Origin: Erysipelotrichaceae bacterium
Lineage (GTDB): Bacteria > Bacillota_I > Bacilli_A > Erysipelotrichales > Coprobacillaceae
Direction of reading: 5' to 3'
NCBI GenBank assembly: GCA_021201655.1
Contig: JAJQEL010000072.1
Coordinates: forward strand, 1 to 33,952
Length of the DNA stretch: 33,952 nucleotides
Part shown: positions 15,372-24,707 of the stretch, piece after piece
How the letters are laid out: each line of letters opens with the position of its first letter
Numbering within the stretch: the stretch's first letter is position 1
The notes under the pieces: model-generated
The model's input: the letters and a program-made list of their open reading frames with translations, nothing else
What the model was told of the DNA's origin: nothing
Database searches by the model: none
Translations under genes and position numbers: made by a program

Positions 15372-16553
15372 ATGGCAAAAAAAGAACGTATGAGTGGTAA
15401 CGAAGCCGTTGCCTATGGAATCAAACAAGTTAATCCTGATGTTATGCCTGCTTTTCCTATTACTCCTTCAACTGAAATACCTCAATTTGTTTCTACAATG
15501 ATTGCTAATGGAGAAATTGATACAGAATTCATTCCAGTTGAAAGTGAACATTCATCAATGTCAGCGGCAATGGGTTCGGAAGCAGCTGGCGCACGTACTT
15601 TAACAGCTACTTCTTCAGCAGGACTTGCATTTATGTGGGAAGTATTATATGTTGCGGCTTCTTCAAGACTTCCTATTTGTATGACAGTTGTTAATAGAGC
15701 CTTAACAGGACCTTTAAATATCAATGCTGATCATAGTGATAGTATGGGGGCTAGAGATTCAGGCTGGCTTCAAATCTATGCCGAAACCAATCAGGAAGTT
15801 TATGATAACTTCTTACAGGCTTATCGCATTGCTGAACATCCTGATGTAAGATTACCTATTATGATTTGTCAAGATGGTTTCATTACATCACATGCTGTTC
15901 AAAACATTACATTATGGGATGATGAACCAATCAAACAATTTGTTGGGGAATATAATCCAGAACATTATTTATTAAAACATAACGAACCTATGGCTGTAGG
16001 ACCTTATGCCGTATCTAATTATTGTATGGAAGCTAAAAGAGCACAAGCTGAAGGTATGATTAAAGCTAAACAAGTTATTTTAGATGTCGCTAAAGAATTT
16101 GAAGAAGTGACTGGTCAAAAATATGGGTTATTTGAAGCTTATGATTTAGAAGATGCTGAGTATGCTATGGTAGCTATTGGTTCTATCTGTGGTGGTATTA
16201 AAGATGCTATTGATGAGTTAAGAGAACAAGGAATGAAAGTTGGCTTATTAAAGATTCGTGTCTTTAGACCATTCCCAGCACAAGAAATCGCTGAAGCTTT
16301 AAGAAATTGTAAAGCCGTTGCTATTTTAGATAGAGCAGAAGGTTATTCTAGTCAAGGTGGACCAGTAGGTGCTGATGTCAGAGCAGCTTTATGTAAATAT
16401 AAAGTATACGCAGAAAATGTTAATATCTTATATGGTTTATCTGGTAGAGATACAAAAGTTGAAGAATTGGTTGAAGTCTATCATCAATTGGAACAACTCG
16501 CTAATGGTGAAAATCCATTTGATGAATATCCATATTTAGGATTAAGGGGGTAA
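15372..16553 (+). CDS. porA: 2-oxoacid:ferredoxin oxidoreductase, alpha subunit
   Basis: Start at ATG 15372, one base after the delta stop, with GGAGGG upstream; the longer reading from 15294 overlaps the delta gene and lacks a ribosome site. 393 residues: GNEAVAYGIKQVNPDVMPAFPITPSTEIP (pyrimidine-binding domain), VESEHSSMSAAMGSEAAGARTLTATSSAGLAFM, and a C-terminal transketolase-like domain with RVFRPFPAQEIAEAL and DRAEGYSSQGGPV. It supplies part of the TPP site with the beta subunit. The four-subunit arrangement matches POR/VOR enzymes of the Thermotoga and archaeal type, not the single-chain clostridial PFOR. Confidence 0.92.
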   Translation: MAKKERMSGNEAVAYGIKQVNPDVMPAFPITPSTEIPQFVSTMIANGEIDTEFIPVESEHSSMSAAMGSEAAGARTLTATSSAGLAFMWEVLYVAASSRLPICMTVVNRALTGPLNINADHSDSMGARDSGWLQIYAETNQEVYDNFLQAYRIAEHPDVRLPIMICQDGFITSHAVQNITLWDDEPIKQFVGEYNPEHYLLKHNEPMAVGPYAVSNYCMEAKRAQAEGMIKAKQVILDVAKEFEEVTGQKYGLFEAYDLEDAEYAMVAIGSICGGIKDAIDELREQGMKVGLLKIRVFRPFPAQEIAEALRNCKAVAILDRAEGYSSQGGPVGADVRAALCKYKVYAENVNILYGLSGRDTKVEELVEVYHQLEQLANGENPFDEYPYLGLRG

Positions 16554-16558
16554 GAAGC

Positions 16559-17500
16559 ATGGAAAATAAATTTGATTTTAGAGAAATGCAGGCAAGGGAA
16601 GATCGTTTTGTGCCAGGACATAGAATGTGTGCTGGATGTGGCGGACCTATTGCTGTCAGAAATGTATTAAAAGCATTGCATCCTGGTGATAAAGCAGTTA
16701 TTGGTAATGCTACTGGATGCTTAGAAGTTTCTTCTTTTACTTATCCTTATACTTCCTATACTGATAGCTATATTCATACAGCTTTTGAAAATGCAGGTTC
16801 TACTTTATCTGGTGTGGAAACAGCTTATAGAGCTTTAAAGAAAAAAGGTAAAATTACGGATGACTATAAATTCATTACCTTTGGTGGTGATGGTGGTACT
16901 TATGATATTGGTTTACAATCTTTATCAGGTGCCATGGAACGTGGCCATGATATGGTTTATGTATGTTATGACAATGGCGCTTATATGAATACTGGTATTC
17001 AAAGATCATCTGCGACTCCAATGTATGCTGATACCACAACTACTCCAGTTGGTAGTCAATCTAATGGTAAACCACAAACACGTAAAGACTTGGCTGCAAT
17101 TATGGCTGCTCATAATATTCCTTATGTTGCCCAAACAACCTTCATTGGTAATATGAAAGATCTTTATGATAAATCTGAAAAAGCTATCTATACTCCTGGA
17201 CCTGCTTTCTTAAATATTATGGCACCTTGTCCAAGAGGCTGGCGATATGATGCTCCAGAAATCATCAATATCTGTAAATTAGCGGTTGAAACTTGTTATT
17301 GGCCATTATTTGAAGTTATTGATGGTAAATGGATTCTTAATTACAAACCAGAAAAGAAAGTACCATTAGAAGAATTCTTAAAAACTCAAGGTCGTTTCAA
17401 ACACTTATTTAAACCTGGTAATGAATATCTTATTGAAGCTTTCCAGGCCGAAGTTGATAGACGTTGGGATGAATTATTAGTTCGCTGTGGTGAAAAATAG
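16559..17500 (+). CDS. porB: 2-oxoacid:ferredoxin oxidoreductase, beta (TPP-binding) subunit
   Basis: 313 residues. Cys24 and Cys27 (MCAGCGGP), Cys54 (ATGCLEV) and a later Cys in APCPRGW should bind the proximal 4Fe-4S cluster. The TPP/Mg motif is GDGGTYDIG (110-118) with NGAYMNTG (139-146). It is the last gene of the T-box operon and its stop codon lies in the terminator stem. Family members use pyruvate, 2-oxobutyrate or branched-chain 2-oxoacids; the upstream Ile T-box favours a substrate linked to isoleucine, which is inference. Confidence 0.93.
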   Translation: MENKFDFREMQAREDRFVPGHRMCAGCGGPIAVRNVLKALHPGDKAVIGNATGCLEVSSFTYPYTSYTDSYIHTAFENAGSTLSGVETAYRALKKKGKITDDYKFITFGGDGGTYDIGLQSLSGAMERGHDMVYVCYDNGAYMNTGIQRSSATPMYADTTTTPVGSQSNGKPQTRKDLAAIMAAHNIPYVAQTTFIGNMKDLYDKSEKAIYTPGPAFLNIMAPCPRGWRYDAPEIINICKLAVETCYWPLFEVIDGKWILNYKPEKKVPLEEFLKTQGRFKHLFKPGNEYLIEAFQAEVDRRWDELLVRCGEK

Positions 17501-17525
17501 GCATGTACTCACATGCCTATTTTAT
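17496..17525 (+). terminator. Terminator of the ackA-por operon
   Basis: Perfect 11-bp stem AATAGGCATGT/ACATGCCTATT (17496-17506, 17511-17521), loop ACTC, then T-rich. It overlaps the porB stop codon. The rest of 17526-17727 is AT-rich with no gene. Confidence 0.88.
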
Positions 17526-17727
17526 ATTCGTGTAAAATAATGTTTAATTATATAAATAATACATGTAAAAAAACGTGAATATTTTGATGAAAATCACACT
17601 AAATAACATGAATTTACAAACAAAACAAAATAATATATTCAATGAACTCTTAATTTATCTTATTTAATCTTTATTCTATTTTTGCGTAATTTGTCATTTT
17701 ATGGACATACTATTTATAGGTGATACT

Positions 17728-18759
17728 ATGAATATCAATTTAGCTAAAAACATTATTATCTATAGTATATGTCTATTGCTGATTTATTATGTCTATACTC
17801 TATTTCATATTGGCGCTATTTTATCTTATATATTGAAACTTATATTACCTATTATTATTGCTTTATTTATTCATTTTTTATTAGAACCTATGATTAACTA
17901 TTTTTCATTACATATCAAACGACAAATAGTCGTTATTCATCTATATATCACTTTTGGTCTCTTAGCTCTTATTATCGCTTACTTTATTTTACCCAATATC
18001 ATTGATCAATGTATGATCTGTTATGAAATATTTTCATCTCATTATAATGATATCCATCCCATTATCAAAAGTATTTATAACTTCTTAGAAAAATATCAAT
18101 TAATAGATTATCTCATGAATATCATTAGCACTATCAGCCAATCTGTTATCTATTGGATAAGTAATATTGCTTTATCTTTAGGTATATCTTTTTATTTATC
18201 CTATGATAATATGCATCTTATTGAATCTGTTATTTTTCATATTCCGTTTTCCAAACAAAGTCTTTATATGCAAGCCTTAAAAAGAATAAAATTAGTCACT
18301 TATCGTTTTATGAAATCCATATTATTAGATTTTATCTTCTTTTATATTTTATGTCTTATTCCTTTTTATTTTATAGATAAAGAAATGTTTTATATCATAT
18401 CTTTCTTTTTAGCTATAACCAATCTTATTCCCTATATTGGTCCTTATATAGGTGGCATACCTATTATTATTTATGAATACTTTATTGATATGAATTTGGG
18501 TTACGCTTCTTTAATATGTATTATAGTATTGCAATATTTAGAATCTTCCTATCTACAGCCATATTTATTTTCTAAATATGTCCATATTCATCCTATTACC
18601 TTATTTATAGCATTAGCTTTTTTTGGTGATTTATGCGGGATTATTGGTATGGTATTTTCACCTTTGTTTTTATCTTATGTGATGATTATATTTGATTTAT
18701 GTCAACAATTAAGACTTCATGACAAAGTCAAAAGCATTGTTTTTCATCATCATTCATAA
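17728..18759 (+). CDS. AI-2E family (PerM-like) membrane transporter
   Basis: Preferred start ATG 17728, preceded by AGGTGAT; an in-frame ATG at 17701 has no ribosome site. The product has about 343 residues and 7-8 hydrophobic segments. The C-terminal half carries the family's characteristic ITNLIPYIGPYIGGIPIII and LQPYLFSKYVHIHPITLFIALAFFGDLCGIIGMVFSPLF. Members were linked to AI-2 export or to sodium/proton antiport; the substrate here is unknown. It is probably cotranscribed with the Na/Pi-like gene 10 bases downstream. Confidence 0.85.
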   Translation: MNINLAKNIIIYSICLLLIYYVYTLFHIGAILSYILKLILPIIIALFIHFLLEPMINYFSLHIKRQIVVIHLYITFGLLALIIAYFILPNIIDQCMICYEIFSSHYNDIHPIIKSIYNFLEKYQLIDYLMNIISTISQSVIYWISNIALSLGISFYLSYDNMHLIESVIFHIPFSKQSLYMQALKRIKLVTYRFMKSILLDFIFFYILCLIPFYFIDKEMFYIISFFLAITNLIPYIGPYIGGIPIIIYEYFIDMNLGYASLICIIVLQYLESSYLQPYLFSKYVHIHPITLFIALAFFGDLCGIIGMVFSPLFLSYVMIIFDLCQQLRLHDKVKSIVFHHHS

Positions 18760-18769
18760 GATAGTATAG

Positions 18770-19699
18770 GTGATTATAGTGAGCGTATTATCAGGTTTAT
18801 CATTATTTTTATATGGAATGCATCTGATGAGCCAATCATTAGAAAATTGCATAAATGATTATATGAAACATATTCTTATTACTTTTACCAAACATAAATA
18901 TTTCTCTATTGTAATAGGTATCGTTTTAACAGCTATCATGCAAAGTTCTTCCGCTATGACTATGATGCTGATAGGTTGTCTTAATAGTCATCTTATATCA
19001 TTGAAAAGTGCTATGTGGATATTAATGGGAGCTAATATCGGAACAACAATTACTGGACAAATTATCGCATTGGATATTAATCATTTAGCACCTATACTAG
19101 CAATTATCGGTGTTATACTTTTATTAACTCCATATGAAACGATAGCTGAAGTTATGATAGGTTTAGGGTTGTTGTTTATGGGTTTGGATATTTTACAGTT
19201 AGGACTTAGTTCTATTCATATAGATATGTTTTTAAAGACGAATCATTCGCTCATAATGATATTATATGGTTTCCTATTAACTTCGATTATTCAAAGTTCG
19301 AGTGCTTCTATAGGTATTTTGCAATCATTAGTTGCAGAGAATTTAATGCCATTTGCGAAAGCTGTTTATTTGATTTTTGGTTTTAATATGGGTAGTTGTA
19401 TGACAGGTGTATTGGCATCACTTGTAAGTAATAACGACGGGAAAAGATTGGCTATATTTCATTTGTTGATGAATGGTATAGGAGTATTGATATTTTATGG
19501 ATTATGCAGCTATACCCCATTAATACAATACTTTGAGAATATCATCTCAAATCCACTGCAACAGATTACCCATATGCATACATTTTTTAACGTTATAACC
19601 ACTATAATTATATTATTGATTAATCAACCTATAATAAAAACAGTATATTATATAATACCTCATCAACACACTCTAGCTAATCCATCAAAAGAATGCTAG
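18770..19699 (+). CDS. Na/Pi-cotransporter II-like protein, short form
   Basis: About 309 residues with eight or so membrane segments and the duplicated family core: MQSSSAMTMM with ANIGTTITGQ, then IIQSSSASIG with NMGSCMTGV. Full-length bacterial relatives carry a C-terminal PhoU-like domain; here the protein ends at the membrane part. The start may be GTG 18770 or, better spaced after AGGTGAT, GTG 18779. Likely role is sodium-coupled phosphate (or other anion) transport at the membrane. A 6-bp stem terminator overlaps its end. Confidence 0.82.
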   Translation: MIIVSVLSGLSLFLYGMHLMSQSLENCINDYMKHILITFTKHKYFSIVIGIVLTAIMQSSSAMTMMLIGCLNSHLISLKSAMWILMGANIGTTITGQIIALDINHLAPILAIIGVILLLTPYETIAEVMIGLGLLFMGLDILQLGLSSIHIDMFLKTNHSLIMILYGFLLTSIIQSSSASIGILQSLVAENLMPFAKAVYLIFGFNMGSCMTGVLASLVSNNDGKRLAIFHLLMNGIGVLIFYGLCSYTPLIQYFENIISNPLQQITHMHTFFNVITTIIILLINQPIIKTVYYIIPHQHTLANPSKEC

Positions 19700-19706
19700 A
19701 TTTTTT
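19672..19706 (+). terminator. Terminator at the end of the Na/Pi-like gene
   Basis: Stem TCTAGC/GCTAGA (19672-19677, 19695-19700) with a long loop, then six T. The stem is short, so its strength is uncertain. Confidence 0.5.
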
Positions 19707-19726
19707 CTGGGAAAGTGCATATTTTA

Positions 19727-19755
19727 TTGTCATTTATTAAAAAATGAGATATAAT
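19727..19755 (+). promoter_or_regulatory. Promoter of rny
   Basis: TTGTCA (19727-19732), 17 bases, TATAAT (19750-19755), about 58 bases before the rny start. Confidence 0.75.
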
Positions 19756-19813
19756 ACCTTTGTGCGTATTTGCACGGTTTAAATGATATCATAGGAATTA
19801 TAGGAGGAATAAT

Positions 19814-21361
19814 ATGACACCATTCACTATTTTAACCTATGTTCTAGCCGTCGCTTTTGGTATTTTAATCTACTTTATTTTAACAAAGTTAAAAATTTCT
19901 AAAGCTAACGGAGATGCTTCAAGAATTATTGAAGAGGCAAATGCCAAAGCTGACAATATAGTAAAAGAAGCGTTACTTGATGCGAAAACTCAAGCTTATG
20001 AATATAAGTTTGATGCTGAAAAAGAAATCAAGGAACAACGTTTAGAAGTTACTAAGATGGAAAACAAGCTATTGCAAAGAGAACAAAACATTGATCGTAG
20101 AGATATTGCTTTACAAGGAAAAGAAAATGTTTTGGAGGATAAAACAAAGCAATTAGATAAGAAGAGTAAAGAACTAGGTAAATTGGAGGCACAGCTGAAA
20201 GAAAAAATTGATTCGCAAATTGGTGAATTAGAAAAAATCGCAGCAATGAGTGCTAACGAAGCAAAAGAAGAATTATTTAAACAGGTTGAACAAAAAATCT
20301 CTAAAGAAATGACTGCTTATATTAAGGAACAGGAAGAAGAAGCTAAAGCCAAAGCTTCCATGGCTGCTAAAGATATCATAGCTGATGCGATTAATCGTTA
20401 TTCACAGGAAGAAACTATTGAAAGAACAGTTAATGTAGTGGCTTTACCAAGTGAAGAGATGAAAGGTCGAATTATTGGAAGAGAAGGACGTAATATTAAG
20501 GCTATTGAAAATGCTACAGGGGTAGAACTTATTATAGATGATACACCTGAAGCGATTACAATATCGTGCTTTAATCCTATTAGAAGAGAAATTGCTAGAT
20601 TATCTTTAGAGACATTAATTAGAGATGGAAGAATTCAACCAGGACGTATTGAAGATGTTGTTAGTCGTACAAAGAAAGAATTAAATGAAACAATTTTTAA
20701 AACTGGTGAAGATGCTATTTTTGAATTAGGTATTTCAAGAATGAATAAAGAATTGATTACTATGATTGGAAAATTGAAATATCGTACCAGTTATGGACAG
20801 AATGCTTTGCAGCATTCAAAAGAAGTGGCACATTTTGCGGGGATGATGGCAGCTGAACTTGGTTTAAATCAGCAATTAGCCCGTCGTGCTGGATTACTTC
20901 ATGATATTGGTAAAGCTGTTGATCATGAAATGGAAGGTAGCCACGTTGAATTAGGCGCAAAATTTGCTAAAAAGTATGGAGAAAATGCAACGGTTGTTAA
21001 TGCCATTGAATCTCATCATGGTGATGTGCAGCCAACAAGCATTATATCTATTTTAGTTGCAGCTGCTGATACATTATCAGCTGCAAGACCAGGCAGTCGA
21101 AGTGAAACAATTGAGAATTATATTCAAAGATTAGAAAAACTAGAAGAAATATCTAAAGGTTTTGATGGTGTTGATAAGGTTTATGCGATACAGGCAGGCC
21201 GCGAAATTCGTGTTATTGTGAAACCAGACAAAGTTGATGATATTGCCTCTCATAAGCTGGCAAGAGACATCAAAGAAAAGATTGAAAACGAATTGACTTA
21301 TCCAGGACATATTAAAGTGACTGTGATTCGTGAAATTCGTGCTAATGAAATTGCCAAATAA
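19814..21361 (+). CDS. rny: Ribonuclease Y
   Basis: 515 residues in the usual RNase Y order: one N-terminal membrane anchor (about 4-26), a long charged coiled coil (30-195), a KH domain with [15 protein letters not shown] near 217-231, and an HD domain with [10 protein letters not shown] and [12 protein letters not shown] (HD at about 363-364). It is a membrane-bound endoribonuclease that starts mRNA decay in Firmicutes. It has its own promoter and an AGGAGG ribosome site. A terminator-like hairpin separates it from ymdB, as in many relatives. Confidence 0.97.
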   Translation: MTPFTILTYVLAVAFGILIYFILTKLKISKANGDASRIIEEANAKADNIVKEALLDAKTQAYEYKFDAEKEIKEQRLEVTKMENKLLQREQNIDRRDIALQGKENVLEDKTKQLDKKSKELGKLEAQLKEKIDSQIGELEKIAAMSANEAKEELFKQVEQKISKEMTAYIKEQEEEAKAKASMAAKDIIADAINRYSQEETIERTVNVVALPSEEMKGRIIGREGRNIKAIENATGVELIIDDTPEAITISCFNPIRREIARLSLETLIRDGRIQPGRIEDVVSRTKKELNETIFKTGEDAIFELGISRMNKELITMIGKLKYRTSYGQNALQHSKEVAHFAGMMAAELGLNQQLARRAGLLHDIGKAVDHEMEGSHVELGAKFAKKYGENATVVNAIESHHGDVQPTSIISILVAAADTLSAARPGSRSETIENYIQRLEKLEEISKGFDGVDKVYAIQAGREIRVIVKPDKVDDIASHKLARDIKEKIENELTYPGHIKVTVIREIRANEIAK

Positions 21362-21387
21362 AGATAGGTTTAACCTATCTTTTTTTA
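21360..21387 (+). terminator. Terminator between rny and ymdB
   Basis: Self-complementary AAAGATAGGTTTAACC followed by TATCTTTTTTT (arms 21360-21368 and 21374-21382). It overlaps the rny stop codon. It may be partial read-through, since ymdB follows after 18 bases with its own ribosome site and no visible promoter. Confidence 0.8.
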
Positions 21388-21399
21388 AAAGGAGGAGTT

Positions 21400-22185
21400 A
21401 TGAATATATTATTTATTGGTGATGTTTTTGGCAATATTGGCAGAAGCATGATAGAGGAATATTTACCAAAATTAAAGAATAAATATCATATTGATATGGT
21501 TATTGCGAATGTAGAAAATGCCACTCATGGTAAAGGTCTTATTAGAAAGCATTATGATTTCTTTCTATTTCAAGGTGTTTCATTGATGACTATGGGTAAT
21601 CATTCTTTCTCTAAAAAAGAACTATTGGATTATATTGATGAAGCTGATCGTTTGATTGTGCCATACAATCAGCCTAAAGCATTACCAGGTGTAGGTTCTA
21701 GAGTTGTTGAGATAAAAGGTAAGAAAATAAGGGTAACAAATTTATTAGGATTAACATTTATGGATGGTAAATCTCAAAACCCTTTTGAAGCGATTGATGA
21801 ATTAATAAAAGAAGATGATAGTGATATTCATATTGTTGATATGCACGCAGAAGCAACAAGTGAAAAGATAGCTTTCGGATATTATTTAGATGGGAGAGTC
21901 TCAGCAGTACTTGGTACCCATACTCATGTAGCAACGGCCGATGAAAAAATATTACCAAATGGGACTGCTTTTCAATGTGATGTGGGGATGACAGGTCCAT
22001 ACGAAAGTGTTATTGGCTGTGATAAAGATAATATCATTAAACGCTATCAAACAGGCTTAATGACACCTTTTAGTGTAGCTGGTGGTGAAGGTCAACTATG
22101 TGCCACATTATTAACCTTTGATCAAAATCAATGTACAAATATTAAACGCATCCTTATTGATCCTGCTCATCCTTTTGAAGCATAA
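21400..22185 (+). CDS. ymdB: YmdB-family metallophosphoesterase (2',3'-cyclic nucleotide phosphodiesterase)
   Basis: 261 residues. Metal ligands are visible in order: GDVFGNIGR (Asp8), NVENATHGKG (Glu/Asn near 39-40), MGNHSF (Asn-His) and LGTHTHVATAD. It matches the TIGR00282/YmdB family. In Bacillus, YmdB affects biofilm versus motility decisions and interacts with RNase Y; location next to rny is conserved. Its ribosome site is AGGAGG. Confidence 0.95.
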   Translation: MNILFIGDVFGNIGRSMIEEYLPKLKNKYHIDMVIANVENATHGKGLIRKHYDFFLFQGVSLMTMGNHSFSKKELLDYIDEADRLIVPYNQPKALPGVGSRVVEIKGKKIRVTNLLGLTFMDGKSQNPFEAIDELIKEDDSDIHIVDMHAEATSEKIAFGYYLDGRVSAVLGTHTHVATADEKILPNGTAFQCDVGMTGPYESVIGCDKDNIIKRYQTGLMTPFSVAGGEGQLCATLLTFDQNQCTNIKRILIDPAHPFEA

Positions 22186-22194
22186 AAATAAACA

Positions 22195-22215
22195 CTTATC
22201 ATATAGTATGATAAG
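22195..22215 (+). promoter_or_regulatory. Hairpin touching the spoVS ribosome site
   Basis: Stem CTTATCATA/TATGATAAG (22195-22203, 22207-22215) with a 3-base loop. The right arm includes the AAG of the Shine-Dalgarno AAGGAGG. It could dampen spoVS translation or stabilise the processed mRNA end. Confidence 0.4.
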
Positions 22216-22228
22216 GAGGAATCAAATA

Positions 22229-22501
22229 ATGGAAACTATGAAAGTATCTTCATCGTCTGTACCTAGTAAAGTAGCTGGTGCCTTAACATGTCTCCTTAGA
22301 GAGCATCCTCAAGTAACAATTCAAGTGATTGGTGCGGCATCGCTTAATCAGGCAATGAAAGCAATCGCTATCGCCAGAGGTTATATAGCTCCTGGTGGCC
22401 AGGAAATATATTGTATACCATCATTTTATGATTTAACAATTGATAATCAAACTATCACTTCACTAAGATTAAATATAGAAATGCATGAAAAACTCTTTTA
22501 A
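22229..22501 (+). CDS. spoVS: Stage V sporulation protein S
   Basis: Start ATG 22229 after AAGGAGG. 90 residues, close to the usual 86: METMKVSSSSVPSKVAGALTC, VIGAASLNQAMKAIAIARGYI, and a C-terminus IDNQTITSLRLNIEMH. It has an Alba-like fold and is a nucleic-acid-binding regulator of sporulation and septation. The rny-ymdB-spoVS order is the one in Bacillus and many Firmicutes. Confidence 0.95.
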   Translation: METMKVSSSSVPSKVAGALTCLLREHPQVTIQVIGAASLNQAMKAIAIARGYIAPGGQEIYCIPSFYDLTIDNQTITSLRLNIEMHEKLF

Positions 22502-22552
22502 TTTTAGTGAAAAATGAGTATAATATAAGTAGCTAAAAGGAGGAAATTAAAA

Positions 22553-22798
22553 ATGGCTAAATGTAAATTGTTAATGCAAACAGCTCAGGTTCAAAAATTA
22601 ATTGATTATTTCGATGGATATGAAGATGATAAGATTAAATGCACATTCATCGGTAAAAAGGGAATTAAAGCTGAAGTAGAATGCGAAACTGAAATGTCTC
22701 CAGAAGAAGCAGCTAATTATTGCAAAGGCTTATTCAAAAAGACTAAAGAAGGATCTTATTTATACTTCTCTATTCAACCTGACGGATTCTTTGGATAA
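22553..22798 (+). CDS. Conserved-looking small protein, unknown (81 aa)
   Basis: An 81-residue, single-domain protein with a strong AGGAGG ribosome site, a -10-like TATAAT at 22519-22524 and its own terminator. The sequence has three cysteines (CKLLM, KCTFIGKKG, VECETEM) plus a fourth (NYCKGLF) and an alternating beta/alpha pattern ending YLYFSIQPDGFFG. There is no membrane segment. I do not recognise the family. Its position between spoVS and miaB suggests a lineage-specific housekeeping or sporulation-linked protein; that is inference. Confidence 0.75.
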   Translation: MAKCKLLMQTAQVQKLIDYFDGYEDDKIKCTFIGKKGIKAEVECETEMSPEEAANYCKGLFKKTKEGSYLYFSIQPDGFFG

Positions 22799-22807
22799 AA
22801 AACTTAA

Positions 22808-22833
22808 AATAAGGACTTTGTCCTTATTTTTTT
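22808..22833 (+). terminator. Terminator after the 81-aa gene
   Basis: Stem AATAAGGAC/GTCCTTATT (22808-22816, 22820-22828), loop TTT, then a T run. Confidence 0.9.
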
Positions 22834-22883
22834 CTTTATAAATATTTATCTTTTGATATAATAGGTGGGAAAGTGGTGAAAGA

Positions 22884-24326
22884 ATGAAAGATTATAGTGA
22901 ATATTTTAAAGCACCTTCTTTAAAAGAAGCAAGACATAGAGGAAAAGATGATATTCATCATATTGATGATGCATATGAAATACCAGCGGATATGATAGGT
23001 ATTGGTAAAGGCCAAAAATATTATATTCAAACATATGGTTGTCAGGCTAATGAAAGAGATAGTGAAACTTTAGCTGGTATTTTAGAAAGCATGGGATATG
23101 AGGAAGCTACAGATATAAAAGATGCCCAGGTAGTATTATTAAATACATGTGCGATTAGAGAAAATGCTGAAGAAAAAGTCTTTGGTAAGATTGGTTATTT
23201 AAAGAATTTAAAACGTACTCATCCAGAACTGATATTTGGGGTTTGTGGTTGCATGGCTCAAGAAGAGGTCGTTGTTAAGAAGATATTAGAAAAGTACCCA
23301 CAAATAGATTTGATTTTTGGTACTCATAATATTCATCGTTTACCAATTTTGTTGAAACAGGCTATGTTAGAAAAAGAAATGGTTTTGGAAGTTTGGTCAA
23401 AAGAAGGCGATGTCATAGAGAATTTACCTAGTCATAGAGCACATCGTTATAAAGCCTGGGTCAATATTATGTATGGTTGTGATAAGTTTTGTACTTATTG
23501 TATAGTTCCTTATACCAGAGGAAAAGAAAGATCAAGACTTAAAGAAGAAATATTACAGGAAGTCAAAGACTTAGTCCAACAAGGCTATAAAGAAATTACC
23601 TTATTAGGACAAAATGTCAATTCTTATGGCCATGATATTTATGATGATTATAACTTTGCCTCATTACTCCATGATGTATCTTTAACAGGTATTGATCGTA
23701 TCCGTTTTACAACTTCTCATCCTTGGGAATTTAGTGATGATATGATTGAAACTATTGCGACGCATGATAATATCATGCCTGCAATTCATTTACCTGTTCA
23801 ATCAGGAAATACAGAAATACTCAAGAAAATGGGTAGACGTTATACAAGAGAAGACTATTTAACATTATTTGATAAAATTAAAACAAGAATACCTGATTGT
23901 ACCATTACAACAGATATTATTGTTGGATTTCCAGGCGAAACAGATGAACAATTTGAAGATACGATGAGTTTATATGAATATTGCAGTTATGATTTGGCTT
24001 ATACTTTTATTTATTCGCCTAGAGAGGGTACTCCAGCAGCAAAAATGAAAGATGATATTGATAAACATACTAAGGAACAAAGACTTTATCGATTGAATGA
24101 TTTAGTCACGGAAAAAGCTTACATGAATAATCAAATTTATCAAGACAAAACCGTTGAAGTGTTAGTTGAAGGCACTTCTAAAAGAGACGAAAATATGTTA
24201 ACAGGTTATACCAGACATCAAAAATTGGTCAATTTTAAAGGCAATCCTAATCATATAGGACAAATCGTTAAAGTCAAAATTACCGAAGCTAAAACCTGGG
24301 CTTTAAAGGGTGAAGAAGTTGAATAA
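22884..24326 (+). CDS. miaB: tRNA (N6-isopentenyl adenosine(37)-C2)-methylthiotransferase MiaB
   Basis: 480 residues. The UPF0004 domain ligands are Cys53 ([11 protein letters not shown]), Cys89 ([10 protein letters not shown]) and Cys123 (CGCMAQEE). The radical-SAM cluster is Cys199, Cys203, Cys206 (CDKFCTYC). It continues with [40 protein letters not shown] and a C-terminal TRAM domain. It adds a methylthio group to i6A37 of tRNAs reading codons that start with U. A TATAAT lies at 22857-22862. Its last 17 bases overlap the YlbF-family gene. Confidence 0.97.
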   Translation: MKDYSEYFKAPSLKEARHRGKDDIHHIDDAYEIPADMIGIGKGQKYYIQTYGCQANERDSETLAGILESMGYEEATDIKDAQVVLLNTCAIRENAEEKVFGKIGYLKNLKRTHPELIFGVCGCMAQEEVVVKKILEKYPQIDLIFGTHNIHRLPILLKQAMLEKEMVLEVWSKEGDVIENLPSHRAHRYKAWVNIMYGCDKFCTYCIVPYTRGKERSRLKEEILQEVKDLVQQGYKEITLLGQNVNSYGHDIYDDYNFASLLHDVSLTGIDRIRFTTSHPWEFSDDMIETIATHDNIMPAIHLPVQSGNTEILKKMGRRYTREDYLTLFDKIKTRIPDCTITTDIIVGFPGETDEQFEDTMSLYEYCSYDLAYTFIYSPREGTPAAKMKDDIDKHTKEQRLYRLNDLVTEKAYMNNQIYQDKTVEVLVEGTSKRDENMLTGYTRHQKLVNFKGNPNHIGQIVKVKITEAKTWALKGEEVE

Positions 24327-24660
24327 GGATATTGAAACTCAAGCTAAAAAGCTTAACCAATGGTTATTAGACAATGAACTTGTCAAAGAATATAAACACT
24401 ATGAAACCTTAATAAAACAGCATCCTGAATTATTAAAACAGGAAGAAGAACTCAAACTATTACAACAGCAAATCGTAAATTTAAAACACAACGATGAAGA
24501 TGCATCGCAAGTTATTGAAACCTATCAAACAAAAAAACAACAATTTGATGAAAATCCGCTTGTTCATAACTATTTATCACTTAAAGAAGAACTCAATGAT
24601 TTGATGATACAAATAGAAACAATTATTAATGAACAATTGCAAAAAGATGTTGACGAATAG
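24310..24660 (+). CDS. YlbF/YmcA-family protein
   Basis: 116 residues, almost entirely helical and highly charged (for example [33 protein letters not shown] and [22 protein letters not shown]). This is the pattern of the YlbF/YmcA family, which with YaaT forms a complex that affects RNase Y targeting, competence and sporulation in Bacillus. It follows miaB just as ymcA does there. The start is GTG 24310 (overlapping miaB by 17 bases) or TTG 24319, which is better spaced after AAGGG. YmcA assignment is likely but not certain. Confidence 0.75.
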   Translation: MKKLNKDIETQAKKLNQWLLDNELVKEYKHYETLIKQHPELLKQEEELKLLQQQIVNLKHNDEDASQVIETYQTKKQQFDENPLVHNYLSLKEELNDLMIQIETIINEQLQKDVDE

Positions 24661-24677
24661 CCTAAAAATGATATAAT
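24650..24677 (+). promoter_or_regulatory. Promoter of guaB
   Basis: TTGACG (24650-24655), 16 bases, TATAAT (24672-24677), overlapping the end of the YlbF-family gene. Confidence 0.7.
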
Positions 24678-24707
24678 TGTAAAAATTTATAAAAAAGGAG
24701 AGATAAC

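Noticed and set aside
20052-20960. Antisense frames within rny (64 and 66 codons)
   Set aside because: They are opposite a clearly coding, well-conserved gene and have no start signals.
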